Shown here: positions 25,762 to 34,108 of the stretch, piece after piece
Numbering within the stretch: the first letter of the stretch is position 1
Layout of the letters: the number at the start of each line of letters is the position of its first letter
Assembly (NCBI GenBank): GCA_944324305.1
Contig: CALUVV010000003.1
Span: forward strand, 165,750-229,749
Length of the DNA stretch: 64,000 bases
Direction of reading: 5' to 3'
Source: Candidatus Gastranaerophilales bacterium
GTDB lineage: Bacteria > Cyanobacteriota > Vampirovibrionia > Gastranaerophilales > Gastranaerophilaceae
The notes under the pieces: generated by a model
Told to the model about the DNA's origin: nothing
Seen by the model: the letters and a program-made list of their open reading frames with translations, nothing else
The model's database searches: none
Translations under genes and position numbers: made by a program

Positions 25762-25782
25762 TATTGCTCCTTTCATTATTAA
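25517..25782 (-). repeat. 266-bp 5' module, nearly identical to 20011-20276
   Basis: Second copy of the shared pilin head. It spans the N-terminal helix, cleavage site, G10 tract, leader and ribosome-binding site. Similarity ends sharply on both sides. Confidence 0.85.
25667..25676 (-). repeat. G10 tract in prepilin-like gene C
   Basis: Ten G in gene sense, out of frame at this length; in frame at eight or eleven. Confidence 0.9.
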
Positions 25783-25795
25783 CTCGACATATATA

Positions 25796-25824
25796 ATTAT
25801 AACATATGCTTATAAAAGTTACAA
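25796..25824 (-). promoter_or_regulatory. Promoter of prepilin-like gene C
   Basis: On the minus strand TTGTAA (25824-25819), 17-base spacer, TATAAT (25801-25796). Confidence 0.65.
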
Positions 25825-25825
25825 T

Positions 25826-25850
25826 AAAAAAAACGCCCCTTTCAGGGGCA
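25826..25850 (-). terminator. Terminator upstream of gene C, minus strand
   Basis: GCCCCT (25835-25840) and AGGGGC (25844-25849) form a short GC stem followed on the minus strand by eight T. No annotated gene ends here, so it may close an unannotated minus-strand transcript from 25850-26011 or stop read-through from the MFS gene. Confidence 0.7.
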
Positions 25851-26011
25851 AAAATTTTGTTTTAGGAAGGTAGGAATAGGAATTATAGTCTCTCTCTTAT
25901 TTAAATACTCTGTCTCTTAATATCTCTCGTGTTATTTAATGCTTATATATATAAAGCATATACTTAATATCTAATTTCAAAGATTACCCGATTTGTTACA
26001 AAAATTAATAC
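25850..26011. other. Gap between gene C promoter and the 26077 gene
   Basis: No coding frame of note. On the minus strand it holds a GTATATGCTTTATATATATA-type element (25963-25941), similar to the palindromic element at 2530 and 46203, and ends at the terminator at 25826. Together these could delimit a small RNA of roughly 100 bases, which is unproven. Confidence 0.3.
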
Positions 26012-26040
26012 TTGATTTTATTTATCTTGTGTTTTATACT
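26012..26040 (+). promoter_or_regulatory. Promoter of the 26077 gene
   Basis: TTGATT (26012-26017), 17-base spacer, TATACT (26035-26040). Confidence 0.65.
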
Positions 26041-26076
26041 AATAAATGTAGGAGACACAGGATATAGGAGTTAGGA

Positions 26077-26322
26077 ATGTTAGTTTCTTCCATTGCCCGC
26101 TTCAATGCAGTTAACACTATGAATAATGCTTCTTTTGCATCAATGCAGGCTTCTAACGGTCTTAATAAACATGCGTTCGGCGGTGAGCATGATTTAAGTA
26201 TGCTAAATAAAATGGACAATAGAATGAGCTTAGATTTAGTATCTAACAAACTCCTTTATAATGTTGCTTATCTTCAGGAAAAAATGGCTGCAAAACATCA
26301 AAAATTAAATGTTTTGGCTTAA
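26077..26322 (+). CDS. Small hypothetical protein, 81 aa
   Basis: No family recognised. The protein is polar, rich in Asn, Ala, Met and Ser (MLVSSIARFNAVNTMNNASF) and likely helical at the C-terminus (LQEKMAAKHQKLNVLA). No signal peptide or membrane segment. The ribosome-binding region AGGAGTTAGGA precedes the ATG, and a good promoter lies at 26012. Its stop overlaps the 3' end of the convergent MFS gene by four bases. Composition resembles the 54-aa product at 46256. Confidence 0.6.
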   Translation: MLVSSIARFNAVNTMNNASFASMQASNGLNKHAFGGEHDLSMLNKMDNRMSLDLVSNKLLYNVAYLQEKMAAKHQKLNVLA

Positions 26323-27491
26323 TTGTTTTCTTTAAATAATTCTTTGATAAGCACCGAGCAAACTGCAGGAATTACCGACACAAAAAGCAGTACATTTGTT
26401 ATGCCGAATTTTTCAGCTATAAATCCGAGAAGCGACATTGCGATTGCAACAATCCCCCAGGAAAAACCGTTTATAAAACCTGAAATAATACTTTTATATT
26501 CAGGCAAAACATTCTGCGCCATAACCATAGTTACAGGTGTTGCCATCATTGTTATAAAGCCCATGAAAACAAATATGACAAGTGATATAGTCGGATGCGA
26601 AGAACAGGTAAGAATAAATAAGAACATTAAAGGCAAAGTTGAAATCATGGATATATAAAATACATTTGCCGCTCCTATACGCTTTTCAACATTACTGCTG
26701 ATGAGAGAGCCTATTCCACCTGCAAATATAAACATGAATAATGCCATACCTATATAAAAAGGTTTATATCCCATATTCTTCCAGAGGAAAGGAAGAAGAA
26801 TAAAACAGGCAGACATAATCATAGTTTTAAGCATTGCTATAACATTTAAAATATTCAGTTTTCTGTTTGTTAAAATTCTTTTAAAAGCTGTTTTAAAATC
26901 AATTTTAGATATAACAGGCTCAGATAATGATAATTTAGGTACAAAAGCAAACATTAAAAGAGCCCAGAGAATTCCCAAAAATGTCATTAACGGCATTCTC
27001 GGCATTCCTAAAAATTGTGTTATTGCAGAAGAAATTATAGGACCGAAAGAGTAACCCAAAGTTCCCATTGCAACAAACACAGCCATTGCTTTTCCGGTAT
27101 TTTCCTTATCAGCAAATTTTGACACAAAACCTAACGCCTGCGGATGAAAAAGGCTTGAACCGATACTTCCGAAAATTATAAATAAAACAAGAATAAACGG
27201 ATTATGAGCCAGAGCCGAAAGCGGAATAAAAATTGAAGATAAAATTAAACCCCAGAAAATAAATGAACGATTAACAATATTATCCGCGAAATAACCGAAT
27301 AAAGGCTGCAAAAGTGATGAAAAAATATGCGACACGGTAAGAATTATTGTCGCAATTGCCATTGAAATTCCGATTTTTGCGGCAATAAAAGGCATAATCG
27401 GATTTAGAACGCCGGTATAAATATCATTTATAAAGTGTCCTCCGCAAAGCCAGACTATTGCTTTTCTATTTTGGGGTAATTTATTTTTCAT
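26319..27491 (-). CDS. MFS transporter, fosmidomycin-resistance (Fsr)-like
   Basis: The 390-aa protein has twelve predicted transmembrane helices in two halves. The N-terminus GGHFINDIYTGVLNPIMPFI and the LFGYFADN and HPQALGFVSKFA segments match the Fsr branch of the major facilitator superfamily. Family members export fosmidomycin or other small molecules, but many have unknown substrates, so resistance cannot be claimed. There is no strong Shine-Dalgarno sequence before the ATG. It converges with the 26077 gene by four bases and is followed upstream by lgt on the same strand, with about 30 bases between. Confidence 0.8.
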   Translation of the reverse strand: MKNKLPQNRKAIVWLCGGHFINDIYTGVLNPIMPFIAAKIGISMAIATIILTVSHIFSSLLQPLFGYFADNIVNRSFIFWGLILSSIFIPLSALAHNPFILVLFIIFGSIGSSLFHPQALGFVSKFADKENTGKAMAVFVAMGTLGYSFGPIISSAITQFLGMPRMPLMTFLGILWALLMFAFVPKLSLSEPVISKIDFKTAFKRILTNRKLNILNVIAMLKTMIMSACFILLPFLWKNMGYKPFYIGMALFMFIFAGGIGSLISSNVEKRIGAANVFYISMISTLPLMFLFILTCSSHPTISLVIFVFMGFITMMATPVTMVMAQNVLPEYKSIISGFINGFSWGIVAIAMSLLGFIAEKFGITNVLLFVSVIPAVCSVLIKELFKENN

Positions 27492-27522
27492 AATTTAATT
27501 TAATGACAAATAATCGAAAAAA

Positions 27523-28317
27523 TCAATGCTGATTGGAATTATCCTTATAAGCAATAATTATCATGAATATTGAAGCAGCAAATATTATCCCCAGCGACAT
27601 AACCTGAGCCACAGGAAAGCCCTGAATATTAAGAACACTGTCAACACGAAAATGCTCAACAAAAATTCTTGCAAAAGAATACATAATCAGATATAGGCAG
27701 GCAAGCATGCCCGGATATTTGGAAAGCCTTTTAAACAAAAATAAAAGAACTATAAATATTATCAGGTCCAGAATACTTTCATATAAAAAAGTCGGATGAA
27801 AATATTCAAAATTAATATATTGGGGCGGTCTGTGAGAAATCGGAATGAAAAGCTTCCATGGCAAATTTGTGGGCGTGCCGAAAGCTTCCGAATTAAAAAA
27901 ATTTCCCCACCTGCCTATGCTCTGCCCGAGAGCAGTACCGCACAAAAAAACATCAATAAGCTTCAAAAAAGACATTTTATAAATCTTTGAGAAAGCAAAT
28001 AAAGTTAATATTCCTATGATTATCATTCCGTGAATTGATAACCCGCCCTGACGCACATAGAATATTTCAAAAGGGTGCACAGTATAATACGAATAGTTAA
28101 CAAGGCAATAATATAACCTTGCACCGATAATTCCTATTATAATTATGTATGGAGAAAAATCTATTATACACGAAGCCTTATCATTACCATAAAACTTCTT
28201 ATACAGAAAATAAGCCGAATAAACACCTACAAGAATTGCAAACGCTAAAATAATCCCGTAAAAATAAACAGGAAAACCGAATATATTAAATGCAACTTCC
28301 GCAGGTGATTGAAACAT
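27523..28317 (-). CDS. lgt: Prolipoprotein diacylglyceryl transferase
   Basis: Lgt is an inner-membrane enzyme that moves a diacylglyceryl group from phosphatidylglycerol to the lipobox Cys of prolipoproteins. The 264-aa product has about seven transmembrane helices, the GGLSIHGMIIIG segment with the essential His, the signature GRWGNFFNSEAFG, and HPTFLYES and FVEHFRVD near the end. Length is typical. Its stop-start gap to the upstream lipoprotein gene is two bases, so the enzyme and one of its likely substrates are made from one mRNA. Confidence 0.95.
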   Translation of the reverse strand: MFQSPAEVAFNIFGFPVYFYGIILAFAILVGVYSAYFLYKKFYGNDKASCIIDFSPYIIIIGIIGARLYYCLVNYSYYTVHPFEIFYVRQGGLSIHGMIIIGILTLFAFSKIYKMSFLKLIDVFLCGTALGQSIGRWGNFFNSEAFGTPTNLPWKLFIPISHRPPQYINFEYFHPTFLYESILDLIIFIVLLFLFKRLSKYPGMLACLYLIMYSFARIFVEHFRVDSVLNIQGFPVAQVMSLGIIFAASIFMIIIAYKDNSNQH

Positions 28318-28319
28318 TT

Positions 28320-28898
28320 TTACTTCACTGTATTTTTTGCAAGAAGCATCTGAAGCTCTTTTATCTTATCCTGTACATAAGTTCTGTCATCAACGCTTCC
28401 GCCTTTATCAAGATAAATTTGATAGTCGGAAACAGCATTATTTAAAAGCGTCGTAAGCATTTTAGATGCATTATCCGAAAGTTTAGCTTCTTGACTGTTT
28501 TCTTCATCAGATACTTCGCGTTTTTCTATTGTATCGTCGTCATTAACTTTTACATTGCCCGATATAATATCTTTTGCAAGATTTTCTTCACAAACCGCAA
28601 GAGAATAATAAGCATCGGGGAAATCAGGATTTAATTTTATAGCATCATTATAAGTTTTAATAGCATTTGCATAATCTTCGGCTTTAGTGTAAGCAACAGC
28701 AAGATTATATTGGGTTTCAAATACGCTTCCGTCTAAATCAACACTTGATTTTAAACGTTCTATAGCAGAAACATAGTCTCCTTTGTCCATAAAATCCTTT
28801 GCTTTATTGTTAAGCTCCTGAACAGCAAAGTTATTAATACATGCCGTAGATATTACAGAAATAAACAAGATACTAGCTAGTAAAAATGCTTTTTTCAT
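28320..28898 (-). CDS. TPR lipoprotein
   Basis: The 192-aa product has a lipoprotein signal peptide (MKKAFLLASILFISVISTAC), with STAC as the lipobox and Cys 20 as the modified residue. Two or three TPR units follow (about residues 30-110: GDYVSAIERLKSSVDLD and ANAIKTYNDAIKLNPDFP), then an acidic linker and a C-terminal helix. It should be anchored in a membrane facing the periplasm and act as a protein scaffold, perhaps in envelope assembly. GAGGAT supports the start. It is translated just before lgt. Confidence 0.8.
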   Translation of the reverse strand: MKKAFLLASILFISVISTACINNFAVQELNNKAKDFMDKGDYVSAIERLKSSVDLDGSVFETQYNLAVAYTKAEDYANAIKTYNDAIKLNPDFPDAYYSLAVCEENLAKDIISGNVKVNDDDTIEKREVSDEENSQEAKLSDNASKMLTTLLNNAVSDYQIYLDKGGSVDDRTYVQDKIKELQMLLAKNTVK

Positions 28899-29009
28899 GC
28901 TATAATCATCCTCATAAAATTATTTGTAATTTTAATTATAAAATAAATGTTTATTTTTAGGCAAATTTTATGAATAAAAGTTACAAATCGGAAAATGTGA
29001 GGTTTTTAT

Positions 29010-29267
29010 ATGTCAGAAGATAAAGTTATAAAATTAGGGGCTAAAAGAGAAAAGGCAGCGGAACGCGAACATAAAGAAGATAATCTTGTTTATTGCAGTT
29101 TTTGCGGCAGACCGAATACTCAGGTATTGAAAATGGTGCAGGGGCCGGGTGTAAATATATGCTCCGAATGTGCCATGATTGCAGTACAATATTTAATTTT
29201 AAACGACAGAATGCCGTCTGCGGAAGCGCAGCAAATATTAGATGCTTTTTGGGGGAAAGCACGTTAA
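29010..29267 (+). CDS. Stand-alone ClpX-type zinc-binding domain protein
   Basis: The 85-aa protein is essentially a ClpX N-terminal zinc finger (zf-C4_ClpX): YCSFCGRPNTQVLKMVQGPG followed by ICSECAMIA, giving the CxxC-x20+-CxxC pattern, flanked by charged ends. In ClpX this domain dimerises and binds substrates and adaptors such as SspB. Here there is no AAA+ motor attached. It could be an adaptor, decoy or substrate-delivery factor for ClpXP. GAGG precedes the ATG. Its stop overlaps the next ATG by one base, starting a long operon. Confidence 0.8.
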   Translation: MSEDKVIKLGAKREKAAEREHKEDNLVYCSFCGRPNTQVLKMVQGPGVNICSECAMIAVQYLILNDRMPSAEAQQILDAFWGKAR

Positions 29268-30781
29268 TGTCTGATATATTTGAACTTAACCCGTTTGAAA
29301 TAAAAGCAGAAATCGCAAGCCTTCTTCAAAAACTTGAAGGAGTAAAGGATTTTGAAAACTACGAAATTCATTACAGGACTCTGGACGCGCAAAGCGATAA
29401 GAGCGTTATTATAAAACTTTTGTTTAAAGAAATTAATAATATAAATGTAAATCAGGAGCTTATAAAATTTCTTATTTTACGTTACTGCCCTTCTGATGAG
29501 CTTATCGAAAAGTTGTGGAATATTATAAAAAACAATATGGCTTCCAATCAGGCAAAGATTTTTGCACTTGACCTGTTGAGAGATATTGACACTAACTGGT
29601 CTTACGAAGAATGCGATAAATACATTGATAATCCTGAAGAACTTGTTGAAGCCGATACTAAAAAAATTCTTGATAATGCAATAATTAACCCGGAAGTTCA
29701 AATAGATTTTCTGGACTTCTTAAGCTCGCTTCCCGAGAATGACAAAGTTATTCTTTTAAAATCACTCGGGGAAGATTATTCAAAAGATGAACTTGCAAAC
29801 ATGCTTGTTCCGGTGTTTCTGTCAATGCCTGATACTGATGCGGGGAAAACCGCTCTTGATATTTTAGGCGGCTCAAAATCACAGCTTGCATATCATGCGC
29901 TTAATTCTGCAATTGATACGATTAACGAAAGTCTTCTTCCCGCTGTTAAGAAAAATTTATCAATATTAAAACTATCAGGTATCAGAGAGGATAATTCCGC
30001 AGAGTTTTACAAAAATATTTTAAAAAATTCAAAGCCGTATAAATTTTGTATAACCTACCCCGACGGTCATGGAAATCAAGCAGTTATTGTGTCAAGAATA
30101 AATAAACAGGGAAAAATTCAATTTGTAGCAATTGTAATTGATGATTACAAGGGTGTTAGAGACTGCTTCGGCTTTAACGAAATTTCAAAATTTGAATGTA
30201 ATACAATTATAGAAAGGTTTTATCGCGGGCAAAGAGCTCTTGATTTACAGCCCGGAGTATTAAAATCAATACTCATTGAAGCAGAAAAACTCTCAAAACA
30301 TAAAATTCCTTATGAATATTTATGTTGGAAAAATCTGCTTGCTGATATAGAACCACAGCAGTTAAAATTAGATTACAAAATAAAAAAGCTTACCCTTGAT
30401 GAATTTGAAGACATTCTAAAATATGATTTTACTGATTACTGGTTCTTAAACGAAAACTACAGCGATGAATTTGAAGATTTTATAAAAATTCTCAATGATA
30501 CAGAGCCGCAGGATTATGAAAAAATTATTGATGAAAATCTCGAAAAAGTTTTTTATAAAGAAGAATATCAGGTCTGGTCACAGAGAATATTACACACTTC
30601 TTTACTAAAGCACCTCGCAGGCGAAGAAAAAGCTGCAGAAAATTTATATTCCTTGTATAATGATAAGGAGTTGAAAAGGGAATTTTTCAAAAATATAATC
30701 AGAAAAAGTATTTACGAATATTATTTTGCACGGCAAAATAAAGAAAAAGTTCAGGCAATTGAGAATATGTGGGTGAAATAA
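29267..30781 (+). CDS. Large helical-repeat protein, hypothetical
   Basis: The 504-aa product is predicted mainly alpha-helical; residues about 1-230 resemble degenerate HEAT-like repeats (short paired helices such as LIKFLILRYCPSDELIEKLW). Residues about 245-320 form an alpha/beta part (KFCITYPDGHGNQAVIVSRI...), and the rest is acidic and helical. No catalytic motif recognised. I start it at the ATG overlapping the stop of the zinc-finger gene; a longer frame upstream is antisense to codon usage and overlaps that gene. It overlaps ruvX by one base. Confidence 0.7.
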   Translation: MSDIFELNPFEIKAEIASLLQKLEGVKDFENYEIHYRTLDAQSDKSVIIKLLFKEINNINVNQELIKFLILRYCPSDELIEKLWNIIKNNMASNQAKIFALDLLRDIDTNWSYEECDKYIDNPEELVEADTKKILDNAIINPEVQIDFLDFLSSLPENDKVILLKSLGEDYSKDELANMLVPVFLSMPDTDAGKTALDILGGSKSQLAYHALNSAIDTINESLLPAVKKNLSILKLSGIREDNSAEFYKNILKNSKPYKFCITYPDGHGNQAVIVSRINKQGKIQFVAIVIDDYKGVRDCFGFNEISKFECNTIIERFYRGQRALDLQPGVLKSILIEAEKLSKHKIPYEYLCWKNLLADIEPQQLKLDYKIKKLTLDEFEDILKYDFTDYWFLNENYSDEFEDFIKILNDTEPQDYEKIIDENLEKVFYKEEYQVWSQRILHTSLLKHLAGEEKAAENLYSLYNDKELKREFFKNIIRKSIYEYYFARQNKEKVQAIENMWVK

Positions 30782-31182
30782 TGTATAAAGTAATGTCGCT
30801 TGATATAGGCACAAAAAGAATAGGCATCGCACTCAGCGATTATCTTTTAATGCTTGCAAACGGCCATTCGTATATTCAAAGACAGCCCGAAGATAAAGCA
30901 ATTGAAGAAATTCTCAAAATTGCAAAAGAAAATAACGTAAAAAAAATAGTAATAGGCGTTCCGTATAACATGGACGGAACTCAAGGAACACAAGCACAGG
31001 ATTGTAAAGATTTTGCATCAAAAATTCACGGCTTTGAAATAATTTATGAGGACGAAAGACTAACTTCTGATGCGGCCGAAGAGAATTTGCGTGTAAAAAA
31101 AATAGACTTTAGAAAAGACAAAGGACTGGTTGATATTGAAAGTGCTTGTATTATACTGGAACAGTACCTCAGCAGAAAGTAA
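30781..31182 (+). CDS. ruvX: Holliday junction resolvase-like nuclease YqgF/RuvX
   Basis: The 133-aa product has the RNase H-like YqgF fold: MSLDIGTKRIGIALSD with the first catalytic Asp, VIGVPYNMDGTQG, YEDERLTSDAAEENL with the second acidic site, and DIESACIILEQYL with the last Asp. The family processes 16S rRNA ends and may resolve recombination junctions. I start at the ATG at 30781 rather than the GTG at 30769. It is next to a DUF1292 gene, an arrangement also seen in Firmicutes (yrrK-yrzB). Confidence 0.93.
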   Translation: MYKVMSLDIGTKRIGIALSDYLLMLANGHSYIQRQPEDKAIEEILKIAKENNVKKIVIGVPYNMDGTQGTQAQDCKDFASKIHGFEIIYEDERLTSDAAEENLRVKKIDFRKDKGLVDIESACIILEQYLSRK

Positions 31183-31204
31183 AAACCAGAAAGGAAATAG
31201 AAAA

Positions 31205-31471
31205 ATGGCAGATGAAGATCAAATAATTGAAACGATTGATGAGAACGGCAACGTAATTAAATTTGAACTTTTCGACATAGTTGAAGTTGATGAACAGGAA
31301 TACGCATTACTTTTACCCGTAGAAGAGGAAGAAGGCGATGAAGTTGTTCTTATGAAATTAACAAAAGACGGAGAAGAATACCTCTTTGAAACTATCGATG
31401 ATGATGAAGAATTCGAAAAGGTAGCTGCTTACGTCGAAAGCATGGAAGATGAAGACGAAGACGAGGAATAA
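31205..31471 (+). CDS. DUF1292 family acidic protein
   Basis: The 88-aa, strongly acidic protein matches the DUF1292 (YrzB) family: ETIDENGNVIKFELFDIVEV, YALLLPVEEEEGDEVVLMKL and a C-terminus of Asp/Glu. Function unknown. In other bacteria it sits next to ruvX as here. AAAGGAAATAG precedes the ATG at 31205; the longer upstream frame lies within ruvX. The acidic tail contains the ribosome-binding site (GAGGAA) of the following gene. Confidence 0.88.
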   Translation: MADEDQIIETIDENGNVIKFELFDIVEVDEQEYALLLPVEEEEGDEVVLMKLTKDGEEYLFETIDDDEEFEKVAAYVESMEDEDEDEE

Positions 31472-31474
31472 ATT

Positions 31475-32839
31475 TTGTTTGAGAAATTTACGGAAAAGGC
31501 AATAAATGTTGTAAGCTCATCACAGAATACGGCAAAAGAGATGGGATTGAAAAAAGTCAGTCCCGAAATACTTTTACTGGCACTCTTTGATGAGGCAAAA
31601 GGCATTTCTTTAAAGATTTTTAAATCTTACGATATTACGCGTGAAAAACTTGCTGATGAAATAAAAAAATATATCAATATTAATCTTTCTCAGCCTGTTC
31701 AGCTTCAAACGCTGCCTTTTGATGATGAGTATAAAGAAATATTAAAAAAATCGCTTGATTTAGCAAACAAATCTGGCAATCCCACAATTCTTTACGAACA
31801 TTTATTCCTTTCCGCAATTTCCGACAAAAAGTCAAATAACGTCAAAATACTGGAAGATTTGGGGTTTGATATTTACAAATCCAAAAATCTTCTGGAAAAA
31901 CTCGTACAGAAGAAAATAAAACGCCTTTATCACCCTGAAATAGACGAAAACAGGGAAGTAAAAGAGGATAAAGCCGAAGAAACGGACAATATATTTGACA
32001 GTGAGGAATCCGCAAAAGTATTTGAACGCGCTGTTTCAAAGCTTTCAACTTCAAATTACGAAATACTCGGAACCGAGCAGATATTATCATCAATTCTTGA
32101 GGATAAAAATTCCGAATTAACCCAAATACTTGCGCAATACGGCGTAACAGGCGAAAATTTTGATGAAAAATTGAAGAATATTCAATCCAGACAAGCCGAA
32201 TACGAAGGCAGACAAATTATTTTTACGCCGAACGCATTCAAAACAATGAATATGGCACTTCAAACAGCAAAGGAGCTTGGCTCTTCCGTTGTTTTACCCG
32301 AGCATATCGTTTTGGGACTTTTAAAGACCAAACGCGGAATTGCTTATGACATATTGAAAGAATTAAAAATACCCGACGACGATTTGGCTCACAGCATAAT
32401 TAAGCCGATTGAAAAACAAATGCCCGAAACACTTACGATATTAAGACTTGCCAAGGAAGAAGCAAGACGACTCGGGCGCAACATTGTAGGAACAGAGATG
32501 TTTCTTCTGGGAATAATCGGAGAAGCAACCGGAATTGGCGGACAGGTGCTTTCGGAACTGGAAATTAATATTAAGGATGCAAGAACCGTTGTAGAAAACA
32601 TGATCGGTTTCGGAAACGAATATTATGACAGAGAAATAGTTTTTACGGAGCGTGCAAAACGTGTTCTTGAAACTGCATGGGAGCTTGCAAAAAAAGACCA
32701 TAAACAGAAAATAGAATCAGCGCACATGCTTCTTGCCCTTACAACCGAACCTGATTCTCTTGCAATGAAAGCTCTTGAGCAATTAGGCGTTGATGCGGTT
32801 GAAATTAAAGAAGGAGTTAAGAAATTCCAAGAGGCTTAA
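31475..32839 (+). CDS. Multi-Clp_N domain protein without AAA+ ATPase
   Basis: The 454-aa product starts MFEKFTEKAINVVSSSQNTA, the usual N-terminus of ClpC/ClpB, and contains about four to five Clp_N repeat units: about residues 1-145, 165-225, 240-300 (PNAFKTMNMALQTAKELGSS), 310-375 (TILRLAKEEARRLGRNIVGT) and 385-450 (RAKRVLETAWELAKKDHKQK). No Walker A or B motif occurs and the frame ends after the repeats. Clp_N domains bind substrates and adaptors, so this is probably a Clp adaptor or protein-binding scaffold. TTG is the start; its ribosome-binding site is GAGGAA in the previous gene. It may compete with ClpC for clients; that is inference. Confidence 0.82.
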   Translation: MFEKFTEKAINVVSSSQNTAKEMGLKKVSPEILLLALFDEAKGISLKIFKSYDITREKLADEIKKYININLSQPVQLQTLPFDDEYKEILKKSLDLANKSGNPTILYEHLFLSAISDKKSNNVKILEDLGFDIYKSKNLLEKLVQKKIKRLYHPEIDENREVKEDKAEETDNIFDSEESAKVFERAVSKLSTSNYEILGTEQILSSILEDKNSELTQILAQYGVTGENFDEKLKNIQSRQAEYEGRQIIFTPNAFKTMNMALQTAKELGSSVVLPEHIVLGLLKTKRGIAYDILKELKIPDDDLAHSIIKPIEKQMPETLTILRLAKEEARRLGRNIVGTEMFLLGIIGEATGIGGQVLSELEINIKDARTVVENMIGFGNEYYDREIVFTERAKRVLETAWELAKKDHKQKIESAHMLLALTTEPDSLAMKALEQLGVDAVEIKEGVKKFQEA

Positions 32840-34105
32840 TTGATAAGGGATAACGTAAAAAATTTCATTGAAAAATACAATTTGTCAGGAAGATTTATTC
32901 TGGCTTTTTCAGGCGGTTATGATTCAATGTGCCTTTTGGATGTTCTTTATAAACTCAAAACAGATGTCGTAGCGGTACATCTTAACCATAATTGGCGCGG
33001 AAAAGAAAGCATGGATGAAGCCGAAAACTGTGAAAATTTCGCAAAATCCCGCGGAATTTTGTATTATTCCGAAACTTTGCCCGATGATGTGCAAAAAACC
33101 GAAACAGCAGCCAGAGAAGCAAGATACGACTTTTTTAAAAGATGCGCGGAAAAATTTAATTCTCAAGTTGTTTTTACGGCGCACAATTTCGATGACAATG
33201 CCGAAACGGTTTTGTACAGAATTATAAGAGGAACCGGAACAGCAGGTTTGCAGGGGATTGCAGAGAAAAGAGAGATTTTTTACAGACCGCTTCTGCATAC
33301 AAAAAGAGAAGATATAGAAAAATACTGCGCCGATAACGGTTTAACGCCGAACAAAGACAGTTCAAACGATAATATAAAATACAAAAGGAATTTTATAAGA
33401 CATAAAGTTATTCCGCTTCTGAAAGAAATTAATCCTAACGTGTCAGAAGCATTAAATTCGCTTTCTGATCTGGCAAAGGAAGATTATAACCTGATATCCT
33501 CTTACCTGCCATCAGAGCTCACTCAGGCATCTGCAAACGAACAAAAAAGAATTATATATAACATACTTACCGAACACAATATTGATTATGACAGGGAAAA
33601 AATAGAAAATATTCAAACATTTGTGGACGCAAATAAAACATCCAAATCAGGCAAAACAATTTCTCTGACAGATAATTTATGGCTTTTTGTGAGCGACAGG
33701 AAAACAGAAGTTATTACAAAAACACATAAAAATAACGATGAAATTCCTGTAAAAAATTGCGGGGAATATATTTTCGGCGATTATACATTCTCAATAACCC
33801 CATGTACTGAAAGCGTCTGCAAATTTCCCGATGATAAAAAATTTAAAGCATATATTACGGTCAGTGATGTTGATTTCACCCTGCGCCACAGAAAAGACGG
33901 TGATATAATTCATCCGCTCGGAAGCAAAGGAACGCAAAAATTAAAAAAATATCTTAATGAAAAGAAAATCCCGCAGCATGAAAAAGACAAACTTGTCTTT
34001 TTATGTAAAGGTAATGAAATTATCTGGGCGGCAGGACTGGGGATTAACGAAAAAGTCAAGGTTGCCCGAAAACCGACACACATGCTAATATTAAAAAAGA
34101 GGTAG
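32840..34105 (+). CDS. tilS: tRNA(Ile)-lysidine synthase
   Basis: TilS converts the wobble C of tRNA-Ile(CAU) to lysidine so that AUA is read as Ile. The 421-aa product has the PP-loop SGGYDSM (residues 24-30), HLNHNWRGKESMDEAENC, AHNFDDNAETVLYRIIRGTG and a C-terminal substrate-binding domain with RHRKDGDIIHPLG. TTG is the start codon, adjacent to the previous stop. Together with hpt it forms the common tilS-hpt pair; the usual third partner, ftsH, is absent here. Confidence 0.94.
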   Translation: MIRDNVKNFIEKYNLSGRFILAFSGGYDSMCLLDVLYKLKTDVVAVHLNHNWRGKESMDEAENCENFAKSRGILYYSETLPDDVQKTETAAREARYDFFKRCAEKFNSQVVFTAHNFDDNAETVLYRIIRGTGTAGLQGIAEKREIFYRPLLHTKREDIEKYCADNGLTPNKDSSNDNIKYKRNFIRHKVIPLLKEINPNVSEALNSLSDLAKEDYNLISSYLPSELTQASANEQKRIIYNILTEHNIDYDREKIENIQTFVDANKTSKSGKTISLTDNLWLFVSDRKTEVITKTHKNNDEIPVKNCGEYIFGDYTFSITPCTESVCKFPDDKKFKAYITVSDVDFTLRHRKDGDIIHPLGSKGTQKLKKYLNEKKIPQHEKDKLVFLCKGNEIIWAAGLGINEKVKVARKPTHMLILKKR

Positions 34106-34108
34106 GTT

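Noticed and set aside
29093..29266. Upstream extension of the helical-repeat gene
   Set aside because: It overlaps the ClpX-type zinc-finger gene in another frame; the ATG at 29267 overlaps that gene's stop, the usual coupled arrangement.
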